Assembly: GCF_012641395.1 (NCBI RefSeq)
Contig: NZ_JABAIH010000002.1
Location: 682,001-746,000, forward strand
Reading direction: 5' to 3'
Source of the DNA: Rhizobium sp. P32RR-XVIII
Lineage (GTDB): Bacteria > Pseudomonadota > Alphaproteobacteria > Rhizobiales > Rhizobiaceae
DNA length: 64,000 nt
Numbering within the stretch: position 1 is the first letter of the stretch; each line of letters opens with the position of its first letter. Both the position numbers and the translations under genes were made by a program. The notes beneath the pieces are model-generated. The model searched no databases and had not been told where the DNA came from. It worked only from the letters and a program-made list of their open reading frames with translations. Below, piece after piece: positions 35,998 to 45,208 of the stretch.

Positions 35998-37116
35998 ATG
36001 CGTGTCGGTTGCCCGAAGGAAATTAAGAATCATGAATATCGTGTCGGCCTGACACCCGCTTCGGTTCGTGAATATGTTGCCCATGGCCATGAGGTCTGGG
36101 TCGAGACAAAGGCAGGCGCCGGAATCGGCGCGGACGATGCCGCCTATAGTGCCGCTGGCGCGAAGATCGCCGCCTCGGCCAAGGACATCTTCGAAAAGTG
36201 CGACATGATCGTGAAGGTCAAGGAGCCGCAGCCCTCCGAATGGGTGCAGCTTCGCGAAGGCCAGATTCTCTATACCTATCTCCACCTCGCGCCCGATCCG
36301 GAACAGACGAAGGGCCTTCTCGCCTCCGGCGTGACAGCCGTCGCTTACGAAACCGTCACCGACGAGCGTGGCGGCCTGCCGCTGCTTGCGCCGATGTCGG
36401 AGGTAGCGGGCCGCCTGTCGATCCAGGCCGGCGCCACGGCGCTTCAAAAGGCCAACGGCGGCCTCGGCATTTTGCTCGGCGGCGTGCCGGGCGTGCTCCC
36501 GGCCAAGGTGGCGGTCATCGGCGGTGGCGTCGTCGGTTTGCATGCGGCAAGAATGGCCGCGGGGCTTGGCGCCGATGTCAGCATTCTCGACAAGTCGTTG
36601 CCGCGTCTGCGCCAACTCGACGACATCTTCAATGGCCGCGTCCATACGCGCTATTCCGGCATTCAGGCGCTTGAGGAGGAGGTCTTCTCCGCCGATCTCG
36701 TCATTGGCGCCGTGCTGATCCCCGGCGCCGCCGCACCGAAACTCGTCACCCGCGAAATGCTATCCGGTATGAAGAAGGGGTCCGTGATCGTCGATGTCGC
36801 GATCGATCAGGGCGGCTGCTTCGAGACCTCGCATGCGACAACGCATTCAGAGCCGACCTATGAGGTAGACGGCGTTGTTCACTATTGCGTTGCCAACATG
36901 CCGGGCGCCGTGCCGGTCACGTCAGCGCAGGCGCTCAACAATGCTACGATCGGCTATGGCCTGGCGCTCGCCGACCGCGGCATGCGAGCCATCGCCGAGG
37001 ACAAGCATTTGCGCAATGGCCTCAACGTTCACAAGGGCCGCATCACCAACAAGCCGGTTGCCGATGCGCTGGGTTATGAGGCCTACGCACCGGAAAGCCT
37101 GTTGAACGTGGCGTAA
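35998..37116 (+). CDS. ald: Alanine dehydrogenase
   Basis: A 372-residue NAD enzyme that interconverts alanine with pyruvate and ammonia. Conserved blocks are [20 protein letters not shown] at the start, [14 protein letters not shown] holding the catalytic lysine, [12 protein letters not shown] with the catalytic histidine, and the Rossmann motif [20 protein letters not shown] at about 175-195. RBS AAGGAGAGG precedes the ATG. Probably controlled by the divergent Lrp-type gene. In rhizobia it serves use of alanine as carbon and nitrogen source. Confidence 0.96.
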   Translation: MRVGCPKEIKNHEYRVGLTPASVREYVAHGHEVWVETKAGAGIGADDAAYSAAGAKIAASAKDIFEKCDMIVKVKEPQPSEWVQLREGQILYTYLHLAPDPEQTKGLLASGVTAVAYETVTDERGGLPLLAPMSEVAGRLSIQAGATALQKANGGLGILLGGVPGVLPAKVAVIGGGVVGLHAARMAAGLGADVSILDKSLPRLRQLDDIFNGRVHTRYSGIQALEEEVFSADLVIGAVLIPGAAAPKLVTREMLSGMKKGSVIVDVAIDQGGCFETSHATTHSEPTYEVDGVVHYCVANMPGAVPVTSAQALNNATIGYGLALADRGMRAIAEDKHLRNGLNVHKGRITNKPVADALGYEAYAPESLLNVA

Positions 37117-37131
37117 CGCCATCACCTTACG

Positions 37132-37638
37132 TTAGATGAGGGCGCCGGTCTCGCTGAAAGCCGGCGCCTTTTCCTTGTCGATCCGGCACTGGAAGCAATT
37201 GTTGCGCGCCGAGCGGACGTGCACGTAGGCGATCTCCGGACGGTCAAGGAGTTTGGCGGCGTAGGCGCGGATATCGGGTGTCAGTGTCACCGCGCCCGTG
37301 CCGTAGACGATGCGGTTTTCAGCATTATAGCCGCGCACGATGAAATCCGGGCTCGTCAGAACTGGCGGCAGGACCTCTTCGGCGGCATAGCGCTCGCAGC
37401 GTTCCTTGTGGAGGAAGACAGGACCGGTTTCAGCATAGGGCTGAAGCTCGGGAAATGGCCGGTAGGCGAAGACCAGCAATTCCTCGCCGGCATCGATATT
37501 CCTCAGGCAATGGCGGCAGGGATGGCCGGGGCCATCAGACACCATCGTCTCGGGCGGGAAACCATAGGCGTCGGTACCGCCGCTCCAGAGGTTTTCGGCG
37601 TCGGCAGTCGGCATGGCGGAAAAGCGGATGTCGGTCAT
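37132..37638 (-). CDS. DUF1203 family protein
   Basis: A 168-residue protein of the DUF1203 family, seen from GPGHPCRHCLRNIDAGEELL, VFAYRPFPELQPYAETGPVF and LHKERCERY. The CRHCL and LHxxxC residues could bind metal but this is unproven. Function unknown. It converges on ald and lies 70 bp upstream, on the same strand, of an acetyltransferase gene. Confidence 0.8.
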   Translation of the reverse strand: MTDIRFSAMPTADAENLWSGGTDAYGFPPETMVSDGPGHPCRHCLRNIDAGEELLVFAYRPFPELQPYAETGPVFLHKERCERYAAEEVLPPVLTSPDFIVRGYNAENRIVYGTGAVTLTPDIRAYAAKLLDRPEIAYVHVRSARNNCFQCRIDKEKAPAFSETGALI

Positions 37639-37708
37639 GGCAGATCTCCTTCTTTGACTGCCATGAATGCGCTTCCAAAGGCGCTGAAACCACCCGATTC
37701 CTGCCGGG

Positions 37709-38269
37709 TCAGCTCTTCTTTGCGAGCTCCAGCAATTCCTTGTCGCTGAGCGGCCGCACGATGCCGGTGCCGGTCGAGACGGGAGAGAAGCCGAACATCT
37801 GGTAGAGCTGCAGCGCGCGGGGATGGTCCAGGTTGTTCGTCGTTGTCGTGACGCGCGTCGGGTTCAGCGTCCAGATCGCATAGAGCGCCTGGAGCAGGAA
37901 CCACTTGCCGATGCCGAGGCCAAGCGCGTGCTCGATCAGGCCGAAATGGCAGAGCTCGATCGTATCCTCGTCCTCGCAGAAATATTCGTAGAAGCCGGCG
38001 GGCGCCCCGTTGACGTAAAGCACGCTGATATTGTTGCGCTTGTCGTGCAGGGTTGCCGCCAGCTTTTCATCGCTCATCCTCAGCCGGTCGACCCATTGCC
38101 AGCGGGCGCCGACCTGGCGGTAAAGATGCCGGTAAAAGGGCAGGGGAATATCCGGCGTGCGCATGATCGCGGTCTGAATATTGACCGGTACCGGCAGGCT
38201 CGCCTTCGGCGGCGACGTCATTTCCAGCCGAGTAATATGAGCCGTGAGCGAGGAAGCAGGTCTGGCCAT
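37709..38269 (-). CDS. GNAT-family N-acetyltransferase
   Basis: A 186-residue acetyltransferase. The acetyl-CoA loop appears as FGLIEHALGLGIGKWFLLQA, and the C-terminal strand as NLDHPRALQLYQMFGFSPVS. Substrate unknown. It starts 8 bp after the sseA stop, so it is probably co-transcribed with sseA, alaX and cysK. The open frame continues upstream into sseA in another phase; I use ATG 38269 because it clears the sseA stop. Confidence 0.82.
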   Translation of the reverse strand: MARPASSLTAHITRLEMTSPPKASLPVPVNIQTAIMRTPDIPLPFYRHLYRQVGARWQWVDRLRMSDEKLAATLHDKRNNISVLYVNGAPAGFYEYFCEDEDTIELCHFGLIEHALGLGIGKWFLLQALYAIWTLNPTRVTTTTNNLDHPRALQLYQMFGFSPVSTGTGIVRPLSDKELLELAKKS

Positions 38270-38277
38270 GGAGGGTC

Positions 38278-39147
38278 TCAGGCCTTGGCCGGACCGGGCG
38301 GGCCGGTCACCACCGGCGTATCGCCGCGGCTGCCCCATTCGCTCCAAGAGCCGTCGTAGAGCTTGTTGTCGGTATGACCGAGCGATTCCAACGCCAGCGT
38401 GATGATTGCGGCCGTAACGCCCGAGCCGCAGGAGGTGACGACCGGCTTCGACAGGTCGATTCCCGCATCCTCGATCGTCTGCTTCAGTTCCGGCAGCGAC
38501 TTGAACCGGCCCTTGTTGGCGAAGACGCCGGAAGGCAGGCTGCGGGCGCCCGGCATATGCCCGGAACGCATGCCGGCGCGCGGCTCGGGCTCGGTGCCTG
38601 CAAAACGGCCGGCGCTGCGGGCGTCGGCAATCTGCAGTGCTGCGCTGGAAACGATGTCGCGCATGGTCTCGAGCGTCACGACGCGGCTTGCGGCATAGTT
38701 CGTCTTGAAGGTCGCGGGCTCGTACGTCGGAACATCCGTCTCCAGCGGACGGCCCTCCGCCTTCCAGCCGTCGAGGCCGCCGTCGAGAACGAAGACGTTC
38801 TTCCCGCCCATCACCCGGAAAAGCCACCAGACGCGAGGCGAGGCGAACATACCGATGCCATCGTAGACGACGATCCGATCCGTCTCACTGATACCCATCT
38901 TGCCGACTTCCTCGGCGAAATATTCCGGCGAGGGGATGGTATGCGGAAGGCCGGTCGAGTGATCGGCGATCTTGTCCTGGTCAAAGCGGATCGCGCCCGG
39001 AATATGGCCGCTTGCAAATTCGGCGTCGGCGTCGCGATTCTGCGCCGGGAGATAAAAGGAGGCGTCCAGCACGCGCAGGTCCGCCTTTCCGAGCTCGCCC
39101 TGCAGCCACTCGGCCGAAACGACGAAACGGCTCTTCTCTTCGCTCAT
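38278..39147 (-). CDS. sseA: 3-mercaptopyruvate sulfurtransferase
   Basis: A 289-residue protein with two rhodanese domains. The catalytic cysteine C240 lies in VTSCGSGVTAAI; CGSGVTA is the mercaptopyruvate type rather than the thiosulfate type. The N-terminal domain ends with VWWLFRVMGGKNVFVLDGGL. It transfers sulfur from 3-mercaptopyruvate to acceptors. Neighbouring cysK and alaX suggest a cysteine/sulfur-linked operon. Confidence 0.93.
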   Translation of the reverse strand: MSEEKSRFVVSAEWLQGELGKADLRVLDASFYLPAQNRDADAEFASGHIPGAIRFDQDKIADHSTGLPHTIPSPEYFAEEVGKMGISETDRIVVYDGIGMFASPRVWWLFRVMGGKNVFVLDGGLDGWKAEGRPLETDVPTYEPATFKTNYAASRVVTLETMRDIVSSAALQIADARSAGRFAGTEPEPRAGMRSGHMPGARSLPSGVFANKGRFKSLPELKQTIEDAGIDLSKPVVTSCGSGVTAAIITLALESLGHTDNKLYDGSWSEWGSRGDTPVVTGPPGPAKA

Positions 39148-39168
39148 TCTAGTCTCTCCCCTGGTCGT

Positions 39169-39906
39169 CTAGGCTTCGTTGCCGGGCACGCCGAAGCGAA
39201 TGCGGAAGCGCCGGTTTTCCTTGCCCTTCTTCTCTATCTTTGCGATGTGAATCTGGCCGACTTCCTGCGTTTCCGACACATGTGTGCCGCCGCAGGGCTG
39301 GCTGTCAATCGCCGAGTTTTCGCCGATGCAGACGAGGCTGACCCGTCCGAGTCCAATCGGCGGGCGCACATTCTTCGATTTCACGATTCCGGGATTCGCA
39401 GCCAGCTCCTCGTCCGTGATCCACTGGACATAGACCGGGTGGTTCTGGCCGACGAGTTCCATCATCTTCGCCGTCACCTCGTCCTTGTCGATCGTCTCGC
39501 TCATGTCGAAATCGATGCGGCTCTCCTCTTCGCCGACGGCTGCACCGGCGATCGGATAGGAACAGACCACGGAAAGCAGGTGGCAGGCCGTATGCATGCG
39601 CATCAGCCTGTAGCGGCGCGGCCAGTCGACATGGAGCACAAGCTTTTCGCCGACTGCCGGCTGCGCTTGGGCTTCCGCGGGAACGTGGATAACGATGTCC
39701 TTGGTTGCCCCATGCTTTGTGGGCCCAAGTACGATCTTCGAACCGTCGGCGCGCTCGAGGAAGCCGGTATCGCCCGGCTGGCCGCCGGACGCAGCATAGA
39801 AGCAGGTCTGGTCCAGCTCGATGCCCCCGTCTTCGTGAATGGCGGTTACGACCGCCTCGCATGTCGAAAGATAGAAGTCGTCACGATAGAGGGCATTGAC
39901 TGGCAT
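39169..39906 (-). CDS. Alanyl-tRNA editing protein (AlaX type)
   Basis: A 245-residue free-standing editing domain related to alanyl-tRNA synthetase. The zinc-binding motifs are HTACH (within LMRMHTACHLLSVV) and CGGTH (within SQPCGGTHVSETQE). An N-terminal beta-barrel part (GGIELDQTCFYAASGGQPGD) is present, as in AlaX-II. It removes serine or glycine wrongly attached to tRNA-Ala. It lies between cysK and sseA. Confidence 0.9.
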   Translation of the reverse strand: MPVNALYRDDFYLSTCEAVVTAIHEDGGIELDQTCFYAASGGQPGDTGFLERADGSKIVLGPTKHGATKDIVIHVPAEAQAQPAVGEKLVLHVDWPRRYRLMRMHTACHLLSVVCSYPIAGAAVGEEESRIDFDMSETIDKDEVTAKMMELVGQNHPVYVQWITDEELAANPGIVKSKNVRPPIGLGRVSLVCIGENSAIDSQPCGGTHVSETQEVGQIHIAKIEKKGKENRRFRIRFGVPGNEA

Positions 39907-39912
39907 GGGGTC

Positions 39913-40953
39913 TCACGCTGTTGGTTCGTAAGGTATCTTTATGTCCTGGGACGACGTCAGCCATGCCGGAATGGGCAGGCCCTTCGACGTCAGGAAATCG
40001 GGATTGAAAAGCTTCGACTGGTAGCGATTGCCGTAGTCGCAGAGAATCGTCACCACGGTGTGACCCGGTCCAAGATCCTTTGCAAGCCGTACCGCGCCGG
40101 CAATATTGATCCCGGTCGAACCGCCGAGGCAAAGCCCCTCGTGTTCCACGAGATCGAAGATGTAGGGCAGCGCTTCTGCGTCCGAAACCTGATAGGCAAA
40201 GTCCGGCGTGAAACCTTCGAGGTTGGCGGTGATACGGCCTTGGCCGATGCCTTCGGTGATCGAGGAGCCCGAGGACTTCAGTTCGCCGTTCTTGTAGAAT
40301 TCGTAGAGGGCGGCGCCTTCAGGATCGGCAATGGCGATCTTGACGTCCTTGTTGAACGCCTTGAGACCGGCGGCAACGCCAGCCAATGTGCCGCCTGAGC
40401 CGACGGCGGAGACGAAACCGTCGACCTTGCCATTCGTGTCGTCCCAGATCTCCTTGGCCGTCGTTTCGATATGCGCCTGGCGGTTCGCGATATTGTCGAA
40501 CTGGTTTGCCCATATGGCGCCGTTCGGGTCGGTCTTGGCCAGCTGCTCGGCAAGGCGGCCGGAGACCTTCACGTAGTTGTTGGGATTCTTGTACGGCACG
40601 GCAGGCACTTCGACGAGTTCGGCACCGAGCAGCTTCAGCGCGTCCTTCTTCTCCTGGCTCTGCGTCTCCGGAATGACGATGACGGTACGATAGCCGAGCG
40701 CCTTGGCGACGACGGTCAGCCCGATGCCGGTATTGCCGGCAGTGCCTTCGACGATGACGCCGCCCGGTTTCAGCAGGCCCTTTTTCTCGGCATCGCGGAT
40801 AATGTAGAGCGCGGCGCGATCCTTCACCGACTGGCCGGGATTGAGAAACTCCGCCTTGCCGAGGATGGTGCAGCCGGTCGCCTCGGAAGCTCCCTTCAGC
40901 TTGATGAGCGGAGTGTTGCCGATCGCCTCGATAACGGATGGATGGACGGTCAT
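39913..40953 (-). CDS. cysK: Cysteine synthase A
   Basis: A 346-residue PLP enzyme making cysteine from O-acetylserine and sulfide. The PLP lysine is K44 in NPGQSVKDRAA; the substrate loop reads EGTAGNTGIGL and the phosphate loop VGSGGTLAGV. It is longer than E. coli CysK (about 320) by a C-terminal extension ending WLTSSQDIKIPYEPTA, as in many rhizobial enzymes. First gene of a minus-strand set with alaX, sseA and the acetyltransferase. Confidence 0.92.
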   Translation of the reverse strand: MTVHPSVIEAIGNTPLIKLKGASEATGCTILGKAEFLNPGQSVKDRAALYIIRDAEKKGLLKPGGVIVEGTAGNTGIGLTVVAKALGYRTVIVIPETQSQEKKDALKLLGAELVEVPAVPYKNPNNYVKVSGRLAEQLAKTDPNGAIWANQFDNIANRQAHIETTAKEIWDDTNGKVDGFVSAVGSGGTLAGVAAGLKAFNKDVKIAIADPEGAALYEFYKNGELKSSGSSITEGIGQGRITANLEGFTPDFAYQVSDAEALPYIFDLVEHEGLCLGGSTGINIAGAVRLAKDLGPGHTVVTILCDYGNRYQSKLFNPDFLTSKGLPIPAWLTSSQDIKIPYEPTA

Positions 40954-41274
40954 GGAATCTGCCTCTGTGGAACCTGTAGTTTAGGAACGGTCTTTTCCCT
41001 TCACAAGGCTGGGTTGGCAAGAAATGCTATTCCATGCCTCTGTCTGCCGGGGCAAAATTAGACTTCCCGCCTTACATCCCGCCTCTCGCGGTTTTTCCAG
41101 GGTGGCCACGGATTGCCGCCCGCGCCGCTGCCGCTCCCGGAGCGCCTATTCGGCTTACCGGAGGCCATCGCCTGATCATCGGCGATCTAACCGGCCGAAA
41201 GCAGCCACAATGGTATGGTAAACAAGCTAACCGAAGGTCAGCGGGGTACTATGCCGTTCTTGAGGAAGTCTACC
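40954..41274. other. Divergent intergenic region
   Basis: About 320 bp between cysK and the next SDR. Open frames crossing it lack ribosome binding sites and family likeness. It presumably holds both promoters; I see no strong palindrome. Confidence 0.4.
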
Positions 41275-42111
41275 ATGCGCACTTTCATCGCCCAGCCCGA
41301 ACATGGAGTAGCTTGGATTTCCGGCGCGAGTACAGGAATCGGCCACGCTCTGGCGCTGAAACTGGCCGGCGAGGGGTACAAAGTCGCAGTGACCGCCCGC
41401 AACCATGAAAGCCTCGCCGAACTGCAGGCCGAGGCGAGCGGTCTTTCGGGCAGCATCATCGTTCTCGATGGTGACGTGACCGATCCCGAAGATATGGAGC
41501 ATGTGCTCGCCTCGATCGAATACGAACACGGCGCGCTTGCGTTGGCGATCTTCAACACCGGCGTTTACGTGCCTGTTCATGCGGAGGAGATGGACCGCGC
41601 GGATTTCGAGAAGAGTTTTGCCGTCAATCTCTCCGGTGTCGTCAACTGCCTTCTGCCAGCTGTCCGGCATATGAAGGCCAAGGGGCAGGGGCAGATCGCC
41701 ATCGTCTCCTCCGCTGCCGGTTATGGGGGCCTGCCGACCGGCGCGGCCTATGGGGCGGCCGAGGCGGCGCTGATCAACATGGCCGAAAGCCTGAAATTTG
41801 ATCTCGACAAGATGGGCATCCGCATCCAGATCATTTGCCACGGCTTCACCGAGAGTTCGTTGGCTGCCAAGAACCGATTTCCGATGCCGTCGCTGGTTTC
41901 GCCCGAGAAAGCCGCGGAGCAAATTGCGGCGGGCCTCAAATCCAGTAGCTTCGAGGTCAATTTTCCGAAGCGTTTCACCTTGATGCTGAAGCTTCTTCAG
42001 CTAATGCCTTACGGCATCTATTTCCGGCTGGTGAACCGCTGGACGGGCTGGCGCAACCGTCCGCTATCTTCGTCCGGTCACCATCCGGCGACACCGCATC
42101 CTGCGGAGTAG
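41275..42111 (+). CDS. Short-chain dehydrogenase-like protein lacking the catalytic lysine
   Basis: A 278-residue SDR-fold protein. The cofactor loop ISGASTGIGHALALKLAGEG is intact, as is IVSSAAGYGG with the catalytic serine. The active-site motif, however, reads Y159-G-A-A-E163 instead of YxxxK, so the lysine that activates the tyrosine is a glutamate. The tail (KRFTLMLKLLQLMPYGIYFR) is hydrophobic and might touch the membrane, as in steroid- or lipid-acting SDRs. ATG 41275 follows GAGGAAG. It may be a binding or regulatory relic, or use altered chemistry. Confidence 0.8.
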   Translation: MRTFIAQPEHGVAWISGASTGIGHALALKLAGEGYKVAVTARNHESLAELQAEASGLSGSIIVLDGDVTDPEDMEHVLASIEYEHGALALAIFNTGVYVPVHAEEMDRADFEKSFAVNLSGVVNCLLPAVRHMKAKGQGQIAIVSSAAGYGGLPTGAAYGAAEAALINMAESLKFDLDKMGIRIQIICHGFTESSLAAKNRFPMPSLVSPEKAAEQIAAGLKSSSFEVNFPKRFTLMLKLLQLMPYGIYFRLVNRWTGWRNRPLSSSGHHPATPHPAE

Positions 42112-42289
42112 TTAATGGTTCGAGCAGCAGGCGAACCGGTCCTGCCTATACCTTGCATCTTCTCTCGCGCATCCCTGCCGATATTTTGCTGCGGATCAAT
42201 CCAGAAATTCGAGGCGCGGGAGCCTTGCGTCTGGCGCGCAGCGTCATACCTATATATGCGTCCAATGCCCGCCTCATAGAGGTCTAAAC

Positions 42290-43198
42290 ATGAGTAATAT
42301 CAACACCGTCATACGGTCGATCGTGGCCGTGCGCTCCGTAATTCCGGAAGATGCCTTCACGGCAACGACACTCGGCACCCGAAGGGAGGGTAGCGGTGTG
42401 GTCATCCGGGAAAACGGGCTGGTGCTGACGATTGGGTATCTGATTACCGAGTCTGAAGAGGTTTGGCTGACCCGCAACGACGGGCATATCGTTCCTGCTC
42501 ATGCGCTCGCCTATGATCAGGAAAGCGGCTTCGGCCTGGTGCAGGCCCTTGCGCCGCTCGACCTCCCGGCGCTGGATTTCGGTAACGCTTCCAAAGCTAA
42601 CATCGGCGATCCGGTGGTCCTTGCCGATGGTATTGGCCAGTTCGTGCAGGCGAACATCGTCGCCAAGCAGGAATTCGCCGGCTATTGGGAGTACTTGCTC
42701 GACGAGGCCATTTTCACGACGCCGGCTCATCCCTCATGGGGAGGTGCTGCCCTCGTCGATGCAGACGGCAAACTCCTGGGCATTGGCTCGCTTCGCCTGC
42801 AAATGAGCCATGGCGGAGAGGTCGCGGATATCAACATGGCGGTGCCGATTGATCTGTTGCCGCCTATCCTCGACGATCTGCTGAACCGGGGCCGCGTCAA
42901 CAAACCGCCCCGGCCCTGGCTTGGGGCTTTCTCGGCTGAAAGCAACGGCGATGTCGTCGTCATGAGTGTTGCCGAGGGAGGTCCGGCCGCTGAAGCCGGT
43001 TTGCGCCAGGGCGACATCATCTCGGAGGTGCGGGATGGGGAAGTTGAGGGGCTCGCCGATTTTTACCGCAAGGTGTGGAAGAGCGGCCCTGCCGGCGCCG
43101 AGATCCCGATGCGGGTCTTGCGCAACGGCCGCGAAGCATGGCTGCGCGTCAAGTCGGCCGATCGCAACAGCTTTCTCCGGAAGCCGCACCTGCAATGA
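42290..43198 (+). CDS. S1C/HtrA-like serine protease homologue, catalytic triad lost
   Basis: A 302-residue trypsin-like domain plus a C-terminal PDZ domain (VAEGGPAAEAGLRQGDIISE, about 225-245). The fold is DegP-like but the triad is gone: where HtrA has TNAHVV this has TIGYLI (Y50), the aspartate region reads DQESGFGLVQ, and the GNSGGPL position reads PSWGGAAL, placing Trp at serine. It has no signal peptide. It is therefore probably a non-enzymatic, substrate-binding protein. The next GNAT gene begins 65 bp later on the same strand. Confidence 0.85.
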   Translation: MSNINTVIRSIVAVRSVIPEDAFTATTLGTRREGSGVVIRENGLVLTIGYLITESEEVWLTRNDGHIVPAHALAYDQESGFGLVQALAPLDLPALDFGNASKANIGDPVVLADGIGQFVQANIVAKQEFAGYWEYLLDEAIFTTPAHPSWGGAALVDADGKLLGIGSLRLQMSHGGEVADINMAVPIDLLPPILDDLLNRGRVNKPPRPWLGAFSAESNGDVVVMSVAEGGPAAEAGLRQGDIISEVRDGEVEGLADFYRKVWKSGPAGAEIPMRVLRNGREAWLRVKSADRNSFLRKPHLQ

Positions 43199-43263
43199 CA
43201 TCAGCACCAACCCAGCGGAGATCGCGGCAAGGCGAAGAAGAGCGAGCGCTTGCGAGGTAGGCT

Positions 43264-43722
43264 ATGGAAATTCGCATCGCCACACCCGATGAAGACGCTA
43301 TCGTTGCGGGCCACTATCTGAGGATATGGGACAGCTATGGTACGCCCGAAGATCACTATCGGCGCGATGCCATGTCTCGGATCGAAACCTTCATGGAGGA
43401 GGGGCGTGCGCAGCGCCGGCTGAGATCCTTTCTGGCCGTCGCCGATGGTGCGATTGCCGGCTCCTCTTCCTGCCAGCTCCATCAGTCGCCGTTTCCCGAG
43501 GTGATAGCCCCTCAGCACCGGTTGAATGGCTATATATGGTCGGTTTACGTCGACCATATCTTTCGCCGCAAGGGTGTCGCTCGCGCGCTGACGACCGCTG
43601 CGGTTGACTATCTGAAGTCGATCGGCTGCACGACCGTGGTCATTCACGCCTCGGATCCCGGCGAGCCCGTCTATCGTTCCGTCGGCTTCGAACCGGCCAA
43701 GGAAATGCGGTTGAAATTCTGA
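43264..43722 (+). CDS. GNAT-family N-acetyltransferase
   Basis: A 152-residue acetyltransferase: MEIRIATPDEDAIVAGHYLR at the start, the acetyl-CoA loop VDHIFRRKGVARALTTAAVD and the end YRSVGFEPAKEMRLKF. Substrate unknown. It follows the pseudoprotease gene on the same strand. Confidence 0.88.
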   Translation: MEIRIATPDEDAIVAGHYLRIWDSYGTPEDHYRRDAMSRIETFMEEGRAQRRLRSFLAVADGAIAGSSSCQLHQSPFPEVIAPQHRLNGYIWSVYVDHIFRRKGVARALTTAAVDYLKSIGCTTVVIHASDPGEPVYRSVGFEPAKEMRLKF

Positions 43723-43738
43723 TGACTATGGTCTTCCG

Positions 43739-44095
43739 TCAGCCACCCGCGCCAGGCGGCGCATCGTTCTCGAAGACCTCGCGGTACTGGATGGTTTCAG
43801 CTTCGTCGGTGTCGACGGACGAGCCTAGCGGCCGTGCCAGCCGCACACCCGGACCGCCCGAGCCGGAGTAATCGCCATCCAGGAAGGCGATGCCGGCAGC
43901 CTCCAGCGCAGCCTGGATCGCATCCATAGCCGATTGCTCCACATCGATGCCGTTCTCGACACGATCCAATGTCGTGGCGGCGATGCCTGATCTGGCGGCA
44001 AGATCCTGCACGCCCCAGCCCAGAGCGGCACGCGCCATTTTGACCTGTATCCCCCTCATATGTACCTGCGCAAATTGGTGGTCGGTGGTCGGCAT
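43739..44095 (-). CDS. XRE-family helix-turn-helix regulator
   Basis: A 118-residue protein with one HTH at about residues 16-50: QVKMARAALGWGVQDLAARS and GIAATTLDRVENGIDVEQSA. The C-terminal part (LEAAGIAFLDGDYSGSGGPG) is the common tail of rhizobial XRE proteins of this type. Several in-frame ATGs exist (44095, 44059, 44038). It opens the accessory stretch up to about 48.7 kb; its target is unknown. Confidence 0.82.
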   Translation of the reverse strand: MPTTDHQFAQVHMRGIQVKMARAALGWGVQDLAARSGIAATTLDRVENGIDVEQSAMDAIQAALEAAGIAFLDGDYSGSGGPGVRLARPLGSSVDTDEAETIQYREVFENDAPPGAGG

Positions 44096-44306
44096 TTGAT
44101 GGCCGCATTACGATACGACAAACGCAACCTGGCTGCACCGGTTCCATATCGCACGCGAAAGAGGAGAGTTGAAAGCCTACCTAAAAAGAGTGGCTGCAAC
44201 TAAGGAGATCACTCGAAAAGAGGGCGGCCTCTACCTCTTGAACCCAATTCGACGCACCCGATATTTTTTGGATGTGCATTGGTATATCGCGAAAGGAGGA
44301 GTGATC

Positions 44307-44609
44307 ATGTTTATCAATGACGTCCCTTGGCGAGTTCCAGTCGCAATCCACCTGCAATGCGGACTTGAACGCACATTTCATACCGCCTTCGACGCCCTGG
44401 ATTTTCTCGAAAACGAATGGCCTTTGCGTCATGGCGAGCGATATGATCGAGCAATCGACAAATGCCGTGGAGCGATCAGCCGGGCAGTTCCCGCGGAAGT
44501 GGCGCGCGAAGCCTTTATCGCGGCTTGCCTTGAGGCGGGGATGCCTGCTGTCGGGAGGGGCGTCGCCTCACGCACCGAAATGCCGCCGAAAACCGCTACC
44601 AGGACGTAG
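44307..44609 (+). CDS. DUF982 family protein
   Basis: A 100-residue DUF982 protein: AFDALDFLENEWPLRHGERY, then CRGAISRAVPAEVAREAFIA. These small proteins are common on rhizobial accessory DNA; function unknown. ATG 44307 follows an excellent AAGGAGGAG. The ~46 codons upstream in frame are probably not translated. A second DUF982 gene lies 315 bp downstream. Confidence 0.75.
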   Translation: MFINDVPWRVPVAIHLQCGLERTFHTAFDALDFLENEWPLRHGERYDRAIDKCRGAISRAVPAEVAREAFIAACLEAGMPAVGRGVASRTEMPPKTATRT

Positions 44610-44634
44610 TTCGCCCGGCTTCGCGGTTCTATGG

Positions 44635-44784
44635 TCATTGGCTCTGATCGATCTCCTGTGCCGGTCGCCTGTCGGCATAGTCAGGCTTTGGAGCCAGCAA
44701 CGCTCCGATCACGATGACGCACCCCGCCGTGATGATGGCGGCGATGTAAAATATGAATGCTAGGCGCTCTCCGTTGGCGGTCAT
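44635..44784 (-). CDS. Small single-span membrane protein, 49 aa
   Basis: The ATG at 44784 follows AAGGGGG. The product has one membrane helix, LAFIFYIAAIITAGCVIVIG, and a short charged tail. It lies between the two DUF982 genes on the opposite strand. Family not recognised; its short size keeps confidence low. Confidence 0.4.
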   Translation of the reverse strand: MTANGERLAFIFYIAAIITAGCVIVIGALLAPKPDYADRRPAQEIDQSQ

Positions 44785-44923
44785 GGCTAAACCCCCTTGA
44801 TCTCGCGGATACAACAGCGGGCGCCCATGATTTGTTCCTTGCACCGGCGAGATGGTTCCGTGGCAGCCGGAACGACTCAGCCGCTGATTCGTTGAGTCGC
44901 GTGATTCGTCGGAGTCTTTCGTC

Positions 44924-45169
44924 ATGCAAGTCGATGATCGAGCCTTCCAGCCAGTGAACATCAAAGTAGGAGACCGCTTTCGCGTGGTGGCAACGGTCGC
45001 CGATGCCTATCGGCTCATGGTGACCGAATGGCCCTTGAAGGAAGCGCCGGCGCTCTATCGGGCCGAAGTCACTTGCCTTGACGCGTTCAATGACGCGGCG
45101 ACGCCCGAGGACGTTCGCAAGAAATTCCTGATCGCCGCCAGCGAGGCGCACCTGCAATATGTTGTGTGA
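44924..45169 (+). CDS. DUF982 family protein
   Basis: An 81-residue DUF982 protein with VVATVADAYRLMVTEWPLKE and EDVRKKFLIAASEAHLQYVV. It is a distant paralogue of the gene at 44307, sharing the EWPL core. Function unknown. Confidence 0.75.
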   Translation: MQVDDRAFQPVNIKVGDRFRVVATVADAYRLMVTEWPLKEAPALYRAEVTCLDAFNDAATPEDVRKKFLIAASEAHLQYVV

Positions 45170-45208
45170 GACGCCATAGAAGGATCGGCGCTTCGCCGTG
45201 CGGACGCG

